A stretch of 64,000 bases of DNA, taken from Nannochloropsis oceanica (taxonomy: Eukaryota > Sar > Eustigmatophyceae > Eustigmatales > Monodopsidaceae). The stretch lies in contig CP038130.1 in NCBI GenBank assembly GCA_004519485.1, forward strand, positions 1,327,574-1,391,573, written 5' to 3'. The translations under genes and the position numbers were made by a program. The first letter of the stretch is position 1. Each line of letters starts with the position of its first letter. This document shows, in pieces, positions 11,173-21,900 of the stretch. Under the pieces are notes generated by a model. The model saw nothing but the letters and a program-made list of their open reading frames with translations. It was not told where the DNA came from and made no database searches.

Positions 11173-11521
11173 AGCGAAGCTGGGCTTTAAAGTGTGCGAT
11201 GGAGTTCTCTTGCTGATGTTGCTCTTGGGAGTAGTGGCGTGGTTATTGTGGCAGTAGCAGTGGGCCGGCAAGGATGGAGGGAGAGAGAGGTGATGATTTT
11301 GATAATGGCTTCAAAAAGCCGAGGGGAATTTTGGCTTGGTAAGTTGCTTCCTGCGCGTGTGTTTGTGCCTGTGGTGATGATATGTAGTGTGTCGCGTGAG
11401 GTAAGCTAGACCATCTAGGCATGCAAGGAGACCCAGGGCAAAGAAGCAAGGCATTAACTCGCTTGCTGTTTGCTTCACTCCGTTGGAGGCAATTCTAATC
11501 TAAGGCCCCGGCACACTCACC
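11173..11521. promoter_or_regulatory. Divergent promoter region between membrin and mTERF genes
   Basis: Only 349 bases separate two start codons that point away from each other. Both promoters and 5' leaders must lie here or overlap it. No TATA box or other clear element was recognised on either side. Confidence 0.4.
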
Positions 11522-14500
11522 ATGCCTCCCTTCACCACGCGCGTACACAGTGGCCAAAGAGATGACGTCGTCGATGACCGTGGCCTATTGAAGCTCCAGC
11601 GCCTTCTTTTAAGGCAAAGGCCCGCCAGAGTGATGTTGAGGATGAGAGCGCCAGCATCAACCCTCGGCTGCTACCTCCTGCTGCTCGCCCTCCTCATCGT
11701 CGTCTTGGTCAGCAGCAGCAGCAGCATGGGCAGTAGAGGAGGGCGAATGAGGGCTTTGTTCTTGCCCTCGCATCATAACCCCACAGAATCAGCATCCCCG
11801 GCTTTTTCGAAAAGCTTGCCCTTTTCCTCCTCCTCCACCCCCTCCTCTTCATCCTCCTTATCAACCCCATGCCCTCCGTCCTCCAGCGCCTCCGAACCAA
11901 GATCCCAAGACATGCACGCCTCGTATAATCGGGGACCAAGAAGGTCACCACCACTCCTAGCCCCTCTCTTTGCCAAGGACGCACCACAAGACGCTACCCA
12001 CTCCGAAGACACAGAAGTCGTCCAAATAGAAGAGGAAGAGGAGCTATCTCCCGAGGCCCTCGCCCTCTTTTGGAAAGAGGAAAGGGGCCTCTCCAAAGAC
12101 CGCATCCGCTACCTCATTCGTGCCGCCGAGGAGCATCCCCAACTGCGGTACCCGCGCACTGTCCTCCAACCATCCCTCGCCGCCCTCACCCGCGCCTTGC
12201 CTGACGTGTCTGTTAATGAGCTTGTCTCCCGCTTCCCCCAACTCCTCCTCCTTTCCCCCGCCGACATAAGCCGCCGCGTGGCCTTCATCCACAAAACCCT
12301 CTACGACCTCCCCCCCCGCTTCCTGGCTACTCGTGCTGCCCCCCTCCTCTACCTCACCTCACCCGAGGTCCAAGCCCGACTCACCACCTGGCAAGCTCTC
12401 CTACCTGGCGCAGACGCCGCTCGTGTTTGTCGCAGAGCCATCCCCCTTCTCCTCCAGACCCAGGCCGAAGCCTCATCCTCGGTCACCTCTGCTTTAGGTC
12501 TCCTTGAAGCGCACTTTGATCTATCCCCCACGGCGGGCATCAAGGTCTTGAGCACCGTTCCTACCCTCCTTTTCTCTTCCTTCCCTCCCTCCCCCTCCAC
12601 CGGATCGGACCCACGTGTGGCGAGAGGTACGACAGCAGCAGCAGCAGCAGCAGCACCAGCAGCGACATCCTCTTCCCTAACCCCCCTCTCTTCTTGCCCA
12701 CAATCCCAGCACTATCTCGAGGTCAAATCCCTCCTCCACGCCTACCTCCCGAATATCAACCAGGCCAAGCTCCTTCTCGCCTCCCCTTACCTCCTCTCCC
12801 TCCCCCTCGAGAGCGTCCATTCCCGCCTCCAAGCTCTGCTAAAAGCTACCCGGAGGATGGAAAAAAGGGCGGAGGAAGGGAAGGAGGAGGCGGAGGAGGA
12901 GGAGGAGGAGGGAGGGACGGAGGGGGGGGAGGAGGAATTGGCATCTGTAGTGAATTTATGTCCTCGTTTATTGAACTCGGACGCCCTGGCCCTCACCCGA
13001 GGATTGAGGCTTCTTCGGGAAGGGCTGGAGGGAGGAGGGGGATGGACGGAGGGAGGAAGGGTGAACATGACGCAGCTGGCGTGTAAATGCCCGGCGTTGT
13101 TGCTCAAGGCCGTGGAGGGGGTGGACCTCGCGGCCCGGGTACAGGAATGGCAAGCGGCCTTCGGGGAGAGAGGACAGGAGGCAGGGGGGGAGGGAGGGAG
13201 GGAGGGAGGGGGGATCGACACGAAGGCCCTGCTCCGCAAACACCCTCTTCTCCTCCTTCCCGATTTCAATACGATCCTCCAACGCTTCACCGCCTTTGAA
13301 CGCGGCCTCCGAGCACCCTTCCCTCCCCCTCCCTCCTTCCCTCCCCCCCCCTCCCCCCCTCCCTTCCCTCTAGACCGCATTGCCATTCTTCGCAAAGCCC
13401 CTCTCCTTCTGGCGGAAGACGCCCTCCTCCTCTCCCGCCGTGCCAAGCAGCTCAGCTCCCTCATGGGCCCCACAGATGCGTTCCTTCTCGCCCGTCGCTG
13501 CCCCCGCATATTCCTCAAAGACTACCATCGGAACCTCCTCCCCAAGGGGTAAGGAGGGAAGGAGGGAGAGAGGGAGGGAGGGGATGGAGGGAGAATTGAT
13601 GATGTCAAACGCTTACTGGTGTCTAACTCATCATCCACCACTCCTATTCTCCCTCCCCCCCTCCCCCCCTCCCTCCCTCTATTTCTTCAGTAATTGGCTC
13701 GCCCGTGCCCTGGGCCCCCCCCTCACCCTTCCCCTCCTCCTCCGTGACTCCCCGCAAGTCTTTTTCTACTCCTCCTCCTCCCTCCAAAGCAAGGTCCAGC
13801 GTCTCCGTCGCGTCCTTCCTCCCGCCCTGGACGTGCTGGCCATGATGCGTGCCTTCCCCGGCATTGCCTGCATGGACGTCGAGCACAACGTACGGTTGAA
13901 GGTCGTCTTTCTGGCGGGGCTGTTCCCGAAGGGCGGGGCACAGGGGGCGGTAGGAGGGGAGGGAGGGGGGAAGGACGACATGTATCGGTTGATGGAAAAG
14001 GACCCTCGAGTGTTGATCCATGGATTTGGGCGGATTTCGAGGGCTGAGTACGTTGTGAAGGAGGGAGGGAGGGAGGGAGGGAGGGAGGGAGGGGTGACGC
14101 CGGCGGAGGCCTTGAGGGCAGTGGCCATGACGTGGCCGGAGCTGCAAGAGGCTTACCCGAGGTATGTACATATGTTGATGACTCTGAAGGAGGAGGGGGA
14201 GGAGGAGGAGGACGGAGGGAGGGAATGGGAGGGGAATAGAATGGCGGAGGAGAAGGAGGAAGAGGAAGAGGAGGAGGAAGGAGTTGGAGGACGAGGAGGG
14301 GATCTGAGTGGTGGTGATGGTCGTCATCCCTTGTTGTCCCTGCTCGAGGCGCAGAGGGGGCACACACTCAAGGAACGCTTGGCCCATGAGATCCCGGCAT
14401 TGGTGGACGAGGGAGGGCAGAAGGAGGAGGGGCAGCTGCTGCCTGGCATGAAGGAAGTACTATCGAGAGGAGGCGGAAGACTAGGAGGAGGAGGAGGAAG

Positions 14501-14726
14501 AAGGGGGGGGGGAGAGGGACGTAAGACAGGAGAGCTGGCAGCAAGGGATTTCCTTGTCGAGGACGAGGACGAGGACAGGAAAGCTGTAGTTGTGAAAACT
14601 CAGGCAGGGGGAGGATGGGTGAGGAAGACCCCCCCGCTCTCCTCCCCGACCTCCCCGAAAGGCTTCTTGATCCCCATTTCGAAGGGGGCGAGAGGAGGAT
14701 CAAGAGGAGGAGGAGGAGGAGGATGA
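11522..14726 (+). CDS. mTERF-family protein, probably organelle-targeted
   Basis: Two exons, 11522-13548 and 13691-14726, join in phase 2 (GTAAGG...TTTCTTCAG) to give 1020 residues from the first ATG. Repeated helical units with LP/FP-type turns (for example SVNELVSRFPQLLLLSP, IDTKALLRKHPLLLLP, ALDVLAMMRAFPGIA) are typical of mTERF repeats, which bind organellar nucleic acids and act in transcription, splicing or ribosome assembly. An in-frame ATG at 11633 would start the protein just before a strong hydrophobic segment (LGCYLLLLALLIVVLV). That looks like a signal peptide followed by a Ser/basic transit region, so 11633 may be the true start for a complex plastid. Several Glu/Gly runs expand the protein beyond the family's usual 300-600 residues. 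The stop sits inside a GGA-rich satellite. Confidence 0.78.
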
Positions 14727-14818
14727 TGAGGAGGAAGAGGAGGATCAAGAGGAGGAGGAGGAGGAGGATCAAGAGGAGGAGGAGGAGGAGGAGGAGGAGG
14801 AGGAGGAGGAGGAGGAAA
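14684..14818 (+). repeat. GGA-rich minisatellite across the mTERF stop codon
   Basis: The stretch is made of GAGGAGGAGG runs interrupted by regularly spaced GGATCAAGA blocks. These occur near 14696, 14743 and 14766. It begins in the last codons of the mTERF gene and continues past the stop at 14724-14726. Length change here would alter the protein's C-terminus. Confidence 0.7.
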
Positions 14819-14826
14819 AAGAAGGG

Positions 14827-15790
14827 ATAGCTTGGAGAATTTTGTTACATAGTGGTCTATAAAACAAAGAAGGATGACGAGATGGAAGAAAAGGAGGGAA
14901 ATGAATGGTGAAATCGAGCAGGCATATACCGACGAAAGATTGACGACTATGGTAAAGTATATGAACACAAGTACGCTTTTGACTGATTCGGCGAGATCGA
15001 AGTCGCTCCTACTGGCAAGAGAATGGAGCTAACGCGAAAACTGCCACGCTGTTTCCTCGGTTTGAGTTCCGGCGTTGTCTTTCTATCGCATGCAGTGAAG
15101 TGAAAGAACAAGAGCAGAACGCACAAAAGTATGAAGGGGCTTCTGATGGGCCAGAGCAGAAAGTAACTGGAGCACTAGAGAAGGCGAAGAGGCGCGGGAG
15201 AAAATACTTTGTTTTCTTCTATGACTTATGTGTCTCGCCTGGACCCGTCCGTATGGTGTTTCTCGTCCTCATACTCATCTTTATCATCCCACACACTATT
15301 CAGTGTCCTTAAAACATTGTTGCTGGTGCTACTGCTTATTTTCTCGGCCTTAATAGTGTTATTGCATTTGTCCTCTGTAATGTGTACTTACGTCATTTCT
15401 GCTGCTGCAGCTACTGCTGCTATTTCTACTGCCGCTGCTGCTGCTACTGCTGCCGCTACTGGTACCACTCCTGTTGCTACTGCCACTCTTGCTGGAAATT
15501 GCTGCTCTTAAAACACATACACGCGCGGGGGTGCACAACCACCACACACTGCTACTCTGCTACTGCTATAGACTTATTATTACCTCCTCGTCCCGGCCGC
15601 GTGCGAAAAAGACGCGGTGCATGCAGGCGAGTTCCACGCGAGCTTTCCCTGCCGTCTCTCTTCCTCTCTTCTATATATTTCTACAAACCTGCTTATTACT
15701 TGCTTTGTGTTGTTGCCGTTCTCGCATCCCCTGCGACTCTCCACAATCAGCTACCATCCAGGAGCGGTAACCACTCTCTAATCCCTTCCT
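14827..15790. other. Convergent 3' region, no gene supported
   Basis: The region between the mTERF stop and the end of the VTT gene has no supported exon. It contains an imperfect GCT/ACT triplet-rich patch at about 15398-15500, which opens several frames at once. The short frame at 15100-15312 has no recognisable features. Confidence 0.45.
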
Positions 15791-17536
15791 CTATAGCCCC
15801 TCTCCTTCTGTACTTGGTCTCGCCACCGGTCCTCCTCCTCCTCCTCCTCCTCCTCCTCCGTCTCCTATCCCTCCTCCTGCTGCTGCTGCTGCTGCCGCAA
15901 CCCTCCGCCTTTCCTCCTCGGCCTCCTCCTCGGCCTCCTCTTTCTCCCTCTCCTCCTCCAAATGCTTGGCGTACTTCGCCGTGTACCTCCTCATCAGAAA
16001 CCCCAAAGCCACCAGCAACACCACCGACAGAACCAGCAACAATATCTCATGCAACAAGTGTGACTTTCCCCTCTGCCGTCCCTCCATCGCTTCCAACAAC
16101 GACCTAGTGCTCTGCCCGATGTGGACCCACAGAATCGTGAAGGGCAGCTCCGCCACAAAGCAACACAAGGTATATACTAAGAGAGGGAAGGGTAAGCACG
16201 ACATGCCATAGTTTTTGACAGCAATCGGGAGTGGGAGGAGTCGAAGGAGGAAGCATATTTGCCAGGGGTGTGTTTTGACAGCCCACGTCAAGGCCTCAAT
16301 GGGGGTCGTTTTGCGTCGGCGGCGACGAAGAGGGGAAGGAGGAGGCTGAGAAAGGACTCTGGGTGGGGAGGGGGGCGAAGTAGCCGGGGGAACAGGAACG
16401 GGGAGTTCAGATGAGGGGGGGAGGGATAAGGGAAGGGGTTCTGCTACTGGCTCTACAGCAGTAGGGGCGTAAATGGTGGTGTTCGTATGTGGTAAGTTCA
16501 AAGCGGAGTCTATTGACGTGCTGCTACCGTTGTTGTGACTGCTCCCACTTGTAACCCGCTGGAGGGCGGTCCGCGAGTTCTCAATATCGGATTCCTCGTT
16601 CTCCTTATCCGCACCTACTTCCAAGGCCCCTCCCTCGATCTCTCCTCTTTCCATCCCCTCCGTTTCACTACTGCTTTCACCTATTGCTGCTCCCCGTGCC
16701 TCCGCCTCCTGCTTCCTCTGCGCCAGCCTCCCCAGAAACACCTCCTTAAACGAGCCCGTAGTAATACACTGTCCCAACCAGAATCCCAAGTTATTGCCTA
16801 TCTGCTTTCCGACCGTAATGGAAACGACAGCCACGGGCCACGTGTAGATCATCCCAGCAATTATCTCCAATAAGGTGGCAGGGAGACAGAGCACGATCCA
16901 CAGGACGAGCAAAAGGGACATGTAAACGGCCGAGAGCGGCGCCTGGTCTTGGATGTACTGGGCGACTTGCAAGAACTCATCTTTGTACCGGGCCATCGCA
17001 TATGTTCCAATAACCAAGAAGGTCGTGACGAGGAAGAGGAGGAAAAAGAAGCGACGGTGGTTGTGGAAATATAGGCGCCATGTACGGGGAGCTGAGGAGG
17101 GACCGAGGGTGGAGGATGTGGAGATGCCGCGGGATCGGAGGGGTGACATGGGTTCGGCAGGAGGCTGTCTGCTGCCATCGCAACCCTCTCTACTGTTATT
17201 GCTGGTGCTAGTGGTCGCGCTGTGTATGTCGGCATGCACCAGGGGAAGAGATGGGGTGGTCGGGTCAGGAGTGTTCAACGGCAGCAGCGGCAGAGGCAGA
17301 GAGCGACTGTTTTTCGCTTCCACGTCCACGTGGTGTAGCTCCGATAAGTCTGGCAATGAATGTGCCGGATCGACCACATGGGTAGGCTGTTCGACCCGGG
17401 TGTCGTCGTGTGGGTCGGTGGGAATGGCAGCAGCATCCAGCATCCTATCCTGATGAACCGAGGGCACGCGTGTTTGATGATAGGCGATATGGCCCCGTGT
17501 GCCACCAGACCTTGCCGGGGGACTCAAGCTTGTCAA
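15791..17536 (-). CDS. VTT (SNARE-associated Golgi / TVP38-TMEM64) membrane protein
   Basis: A single exon of 581 residues. Residues 1-150 are a disordered cytosolic head. Membrane segments lie at about 163-181, 203-225, 228-247, 425-440, 451-475 and 498-514. The VTT hallmarks are present: LPATLLEIIAGMIY, GKQIGNNLGFWLGQ, then LLRLLPLPIAVKNYG and LPFTILWVHIG. VTT proteins (TVP38, TMEM64, TMEM41B, VMP1, bacterial DedA) act in ER/Golgi membranes, where some scramble lipids or affect ion homeostasis. The domain core is split by about 140 residues of Ser/Pro/Glu-rich sequence (about 275-415). The C-terminal tail is a charged coiled coil followed by an Ala/Gly run. The closest type appears to be TVP38/TMEM64; the exact role is unknown. 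Confidence 0.8.
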   Translation of the reverse strand: MTSLSPPARSGGTRGHIAYHQTRVPSVHQDRMLDAAAIPTDPHDDTRVEQPTHVVDPAHSLPDLSELHHVDVEAKNSRSLPLPLLPLNTPDPTTPSLPLVHADIHSATTSTSNNSREGCDGSRQPPAEPMSPLRSRGISTSSTLGPSSAPRTWRLYFHNHRRFFFLLFLVTTFLVIGTYAMARYKDEFLQVAQYIQDQAPLSAVYMSLLLVLWIVLCLPATLLEIIAGMIYTWPVAVVSITVGKQIGNNLGFWLGQCITTGSFKEVFLGRLAQRKQEAEARGAAIGESSSETEGMERGEIEGGALEVGADKENEESDIENSRTALQRVTSGSSHNNGSSTSIDSALNLPHTNTTIYAPTAVEPVAEPLPLSLPPSSELPVPVPPATSPPSPPRVLSQPPPSPLRRRRRKTTPIEALTWAVKTHPWQICFLLRLLPLPIAVKNYGMSCLPFPLLVYTLCCFVAELPFTILWVHIGQSTRSLLEAMEGRQRGKSHLLHEILLLVLSVVLLVALGFLMRRYTAKYAKHLEEEREKEEAEEEAEEERRRVAAAAAAAGGGIGDGGGGGGGGGGPVARPSTEGEGL

Positions 17537-18982
17537 CGTCAGTCCTGTTTAATTATGTCATGAAGGGATTAGCGCGTATGGTGGGTACCGGGTTGATATC
17601 TGGAGGGATGCCCGGCAAGCTGGCACCTGATCGAGCGCTCGCCGCGGTCCCGCCAACAGGATGAATCATCTATCATGATTCATGAATCAACGCATCTCTT
17701 CAACCGGAGCACAACGGGTAACCGCACACAGCGATATAAATTACACAGTAGAGACTTAAAGGGGGTATAGTCTGTGGTGGGAAGGAGCTGCTGCAGGATC
17801 AAGCGCTCCACCTGCGTGTGCAAGGCTTGCTAAGCTCAAAATGCCTGTGTGCCAGCCATAGGCAGAGCTAGTTGTGAGAGCCAAAGTCAACCAGCATTGC
17901 CTATTTATTGGGCCAGATAATTGCAGGCACGAAAAATAAACATTGGACAATTTTATGCAGCACATTTATCAAAGGGTGAGGGCCACGGGATGACCAAATT
18001 TGCAGATTACAACCATGCTTTGTGTTGTGCCTGTGCCCCATATCTCACCTTCCACGAATCAACCGGTCACATTCAGTCGTTGCCTTCGATCACATTTTCC
18101 AGTTCATCGCAACCCACACAGAAACAAAATCCAATAGAGGAGCCACAAAAAATAATGTTCATGCAACAAAGCCTGTGTGAAGAAGCAAGGCGTCGCCTCC
18201 ACCACCCTATAGACGCCAGCGTAGGTCCTGGGGCCCATTCTCGCCTGCATTACATCCTTCCAGTCTGCCTTGTTCGAAGAGCTAGACATGGACGCCGCTC
18301 TCACCACCCTAGCCTTTTCTTCAGAGACGTCGATGTTCGACAACCATTTCCTTATATACCGCGTGGCCCCAACACAAGCAAGCTTTAGATAGGAGGGGAA
18401 AGTCGGCCATGGCAGCTGCGGCTTTGTGATGGTGTAATTTATTGAACATGGAAACTGACTGGAGATTTCCCCACGGTGATAATTATTAAGTCGTTACTAC
18501 AAAATTTGTTCATAACAACCACTTGCCAATTTCTGGCATGTTTTATAACTTATACTTTTGTAAACCGAATCGGAGACCAATGTGGAATGACGAGCTTTTC
18601 GCGCTGCGGTGGCTGCTGCAAGAAGCATTTCACATTCCAATTTGCATTCCACACGCCAGTAGAAGGACACGGCAAGGAGAAATACTTTGGGAGGATAAAA
18701 TTAAGGGAGGTCTGGAAGGATAAGAAAAAAAAAGAGGTTAGAAGACTGGTGCTGCAGCTCAATCACGAAAATCGCCAGTTGTTCTTCAGCGACGAATGGC
18801 CTCAGAAGACGGGACACTGAATTGTACCACCACTCAAGCCCACTCCATTTCCCTCTTCACCCTCCTCCCTCACCAGGCTTTGTACTCATATTCGAGCAGT
18901 GGTGTCTTCTTTCCTCCATTCCGTTCTCCATTTACTAAGCGCGCAAGAAGGCGGGGAGCGAAAGCTCAACGCCATCATCGTT
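17537..18982. other. Divergent intergenic region, no gene supported
   Basis: The region lies between the starts of the VTT gene (-) and the GltS-TLDc gene (+), so both promoters should be inside it. A TATA-like string occurs near 17731-17739, but it is 195 bases from the VTT start and over 1.2 kb from the other. A 114-codon open frame at 18476-18820 has ordinary composition and no family resemblance. It could be a short lineage-specific gene, but nothing supports it. Confidence 0.4.
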
Positions 18983-21900
18983 ATGGCGGAGGCAGCGTCT
19001 ACACCCGGGAGCGATTTGCCCATCTCGGACCAGACGTCCAAGGAAGTAAGTAGCCAGAAAGCAGAGGAAACAGTATTGTGAGAGGGGTCTCCGGAGGAGG
19101 AGGAGAGTTTATTTTGGAGTTGCTCCATGTGCAGCACACTCCCAGACCTCCTCACCCTCTCTGCACACAACAGGAGTCCCTTCGAGAGATGGGGGAGTGG
19201 GCGGCCCGGTACGAGATGATAGCTGCCATGGGCTACTTGGCCGCGCTATTGATGGTAGGCAAGGCCTTACACAACTTGGGAAAGATTGCAAAGGTATGGC
19301 AGGTTGGGTAAATGGGGAGTAGGATATGTGGTGGTCACGAGGGTTGGCCCGGGATGGTGATGTAGGCGAGCGCAAAGCTCATATTACGTCAACCCCGCTT
19401 CCTCCTCTCTATCCTCTTCCATTCCTCTGACACGCTTGCAAGCCACCCACTCATTCCAATCCCTCTCCCTTCCTCGCTTGTAGTTCCGGTTCACCCCTCC
19501 CTCCGCCGTTATCTCGGGTTTTCTGGGCTTGGGTCTCTATGACATCATGGGGGCTTGCTCGAAGCTCCTGCAGGTGGAGCTGGAGTCTAGCTTGCGGTCG
19601 ATTGAAGTGAACATGTACGTGACAGAGAAGACGCGGCCGAAGGGAGGGTAAGGGGAAGGTAGGGGGGAAGCGAGGCATGCATCATCTCTACTGTGTATGG
19701 CGTCCATGAGTTTATCTGTGCGGAGGCCCTTCTCCCTCCCACCACGATCACCATCCTCCCCACCCCTAGCGTCAACTTCGTCTTCACATCCCTCATCTTG
19801 GGCTTCACCAGCGGAACCAAGAAAACTAAGGTACGTAGGTAGCCTTCCCCTGCCCTTCTTCACCATGTCCCTCCGTCCCTCCCTCCCTCCCTCCCTCCCT
19901 CCCTCCCTCCCTCCCTCCCTCCCACAGTTCCTCCCTCCCTTCCTCCTTTCCCAACAGATGACCTACAAGAGGATCTTCGGCCTGATTTTCCACGAGGGCA
20001 TGCCTATGCTCCTCTACGCACAGGCGCTCATTTGGGGTGAGGAACGCACCAAAATAGGGAGAGGAGGGGGGGAAGAAGGGAAAAAGGGAGGGAGGGAGGG
20101 AGGGAGGAAGGGAGGGGCGAAAGAGAGAGGTGCAAGAAGTGCCTCACATTTTTGCGTCTGATTCCCTCCCTCCCTTCCTCCGTCCTTCCCTCCTCCCTTT
20201 CTTGCCTCCCTTCCTTCCTTCCTCCGTCCTTCCCTCCTTCTCCCCCCCTCCCTCCTCCCCCTCCCAAACAAAGGCAATTCGGTGGTGGCGCTTCTCATCA
20301 CAGGCATCTACCGTCTCTGGAACCATGACATATCAGCCTATGAAGGCGGTCTCGTCACCCTCGGTCAGTCCCTGCCCTCCGTCCCTCCCTTCCTCCCTCC
20401 CTCCCTTCTTGCTCTATCGCCTCCTCACCCCCGCTCCCTCCCTCCCTCCCTCCCTCCCTCCCTCCCTCCAGGCCTGGAAGCCGGGCGTGACATCCTCCCT
20501 TCCCGCATCAAGTTCAAGGAAGAGTCTCTCGCCGTCGTGCACATGGGTGAGAAGGGAGGGAGGGAGGGAGGGAGGGAGCGAGGGACGGTGGGTGGATGTG
20601 GTAGCTTGCATCTGTTTCTCGCACCGTTCTGACCTCCCTCCCTCCCTCCCTCCCTCCCTCCCTCCCTCCCTCCCTCCCTCCCTCCCTCCCTCCCTCCCTC
20701 CCTCCCTCCCTCTTAGCGGACTCGGCCGGCCTGACCATCTCCATCCTGGTCGGCGTCATCCTCGTCGCCTGCCGCAGGGTCTCGCCCAACAGGTAGGGAG
20801 GGAGGGAGGGAGGGAGGGAGGGGAGGATGTAGGGAGGGAGGGAGGGTTGAGTGTCTACAGTGGGGCGTACGCAGTCGTTCACAAGCACGGCTCCCCCCCT
20901 CCCTCCCTTTCTCTTTCGCGCACGACAGGAAAGAGGAATGGTTCGGCATCGGCAGCTGGCGGAAAGAACGAGGCGCGTATTTCCCCTCCCTCCCTCCCTC
21001 CCTCCCCCCCCCCTTCCCCCCTCCCTTCCCCTCTCCTTCTAACCCTCCTTCCCTCCCTCCCTCTCTCCCTCCCTCTCTCCCTCCCTCCTCCCCTCCCTCC
21101 TCCCCACCCTCCTCCCCTCCTTCTAACCCTCCTTCCCTCGCCCCCTCCCCTCTCCCTTCTCTTGCAGGCGGGCAGGGCCCTCTGACAAATCGCGAGCACT
21201 TCCAGCGCCATGTGGGAGGGGGGGAAGGAGGGATGCACCTCCTCCCCCCTCCTGGGCGGGCACTTCGGGAGGAGGAGGAGGAGGAGGAGGAGGAGGAGGA
21301 GGGAGGAGGGGCGCAGGAAGGGAGGAGGGGGAGGAGGATGGAGGAGGAGGAGGAGGAGGAGGAGGAGGTGGAGTTGGAGGAGGGGAGGGCAACTCCGTCC
21401 TTCGGTCCTTCCTCCTCTTCGGTGAGCAAGAGGACGAAGTCCATCGACACGCAGCAGCAGGAGGGGCAGGAGCAGCAGCAGCAGCAGCAGCAGGAGCAGG
21501 AGCAGCAGCAGCATAAGAAGAAGGTCTCTGCCCTATCCATCCTCCCCTCGCCATCGAGTGGGGCTGGCAGGAGGGGAGGGAGGAAGGGGAAGAGGCCTCG
21601 GGCTCTTCCAGGTGTGCAGCAGCAGCAGCAGCAGCAGCAGGAGGGAGGGTGAGTGCCGTGGTTGGTTTTAGGAGAGATACGACAGACACACGGGCCAGCA
21701 CACATCTTGATCACCCCTCCCTCCCTCCCTCCCTCCCTCCCTCCCTCCCTCCCGGTCCACAGGGCCACTCCCTCCGCGGGAGAAGACGCGGCGCTGGGCT
21801 CTCACATCGCTCTCATCGCCCTGTCGGTGTTTCTCGGTTACCTCTTGAACTTATCCCTGAAGTACCTCGGTGGGCAAGGGAGGGAGGGAGGGAGGGAGGG

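Noticed and set aside
12787-13518. 243-codon minus-strand frame inside the mTERF gene
   Set aside because: Arg/Ser-rich antisense shadow; the plus strand carries the conserved repeats.
15382-16107. 241-codon Cys/Tyr- then Ser/Pro-rich frame on the plus strand
   Set aside because: Its first part reads a GCT-rich patch and its second part is antisense to the VTT gene.
18476-18820. 114-codon open frame upstream of the GltS-TLDc gene
   Set aside because: Mixed composition but no recognisable motif, signal or neighbour relation. It may be real but cannot be supported from sequence alone.
20713-21768. Long minus-strand open frame of 351 codons opposite the GltS-TLDc exons
   Set aside because: It reads GGGA/CCCT tracts and an exon in antisense. 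The plus strand has in-phase exons with family conservation.
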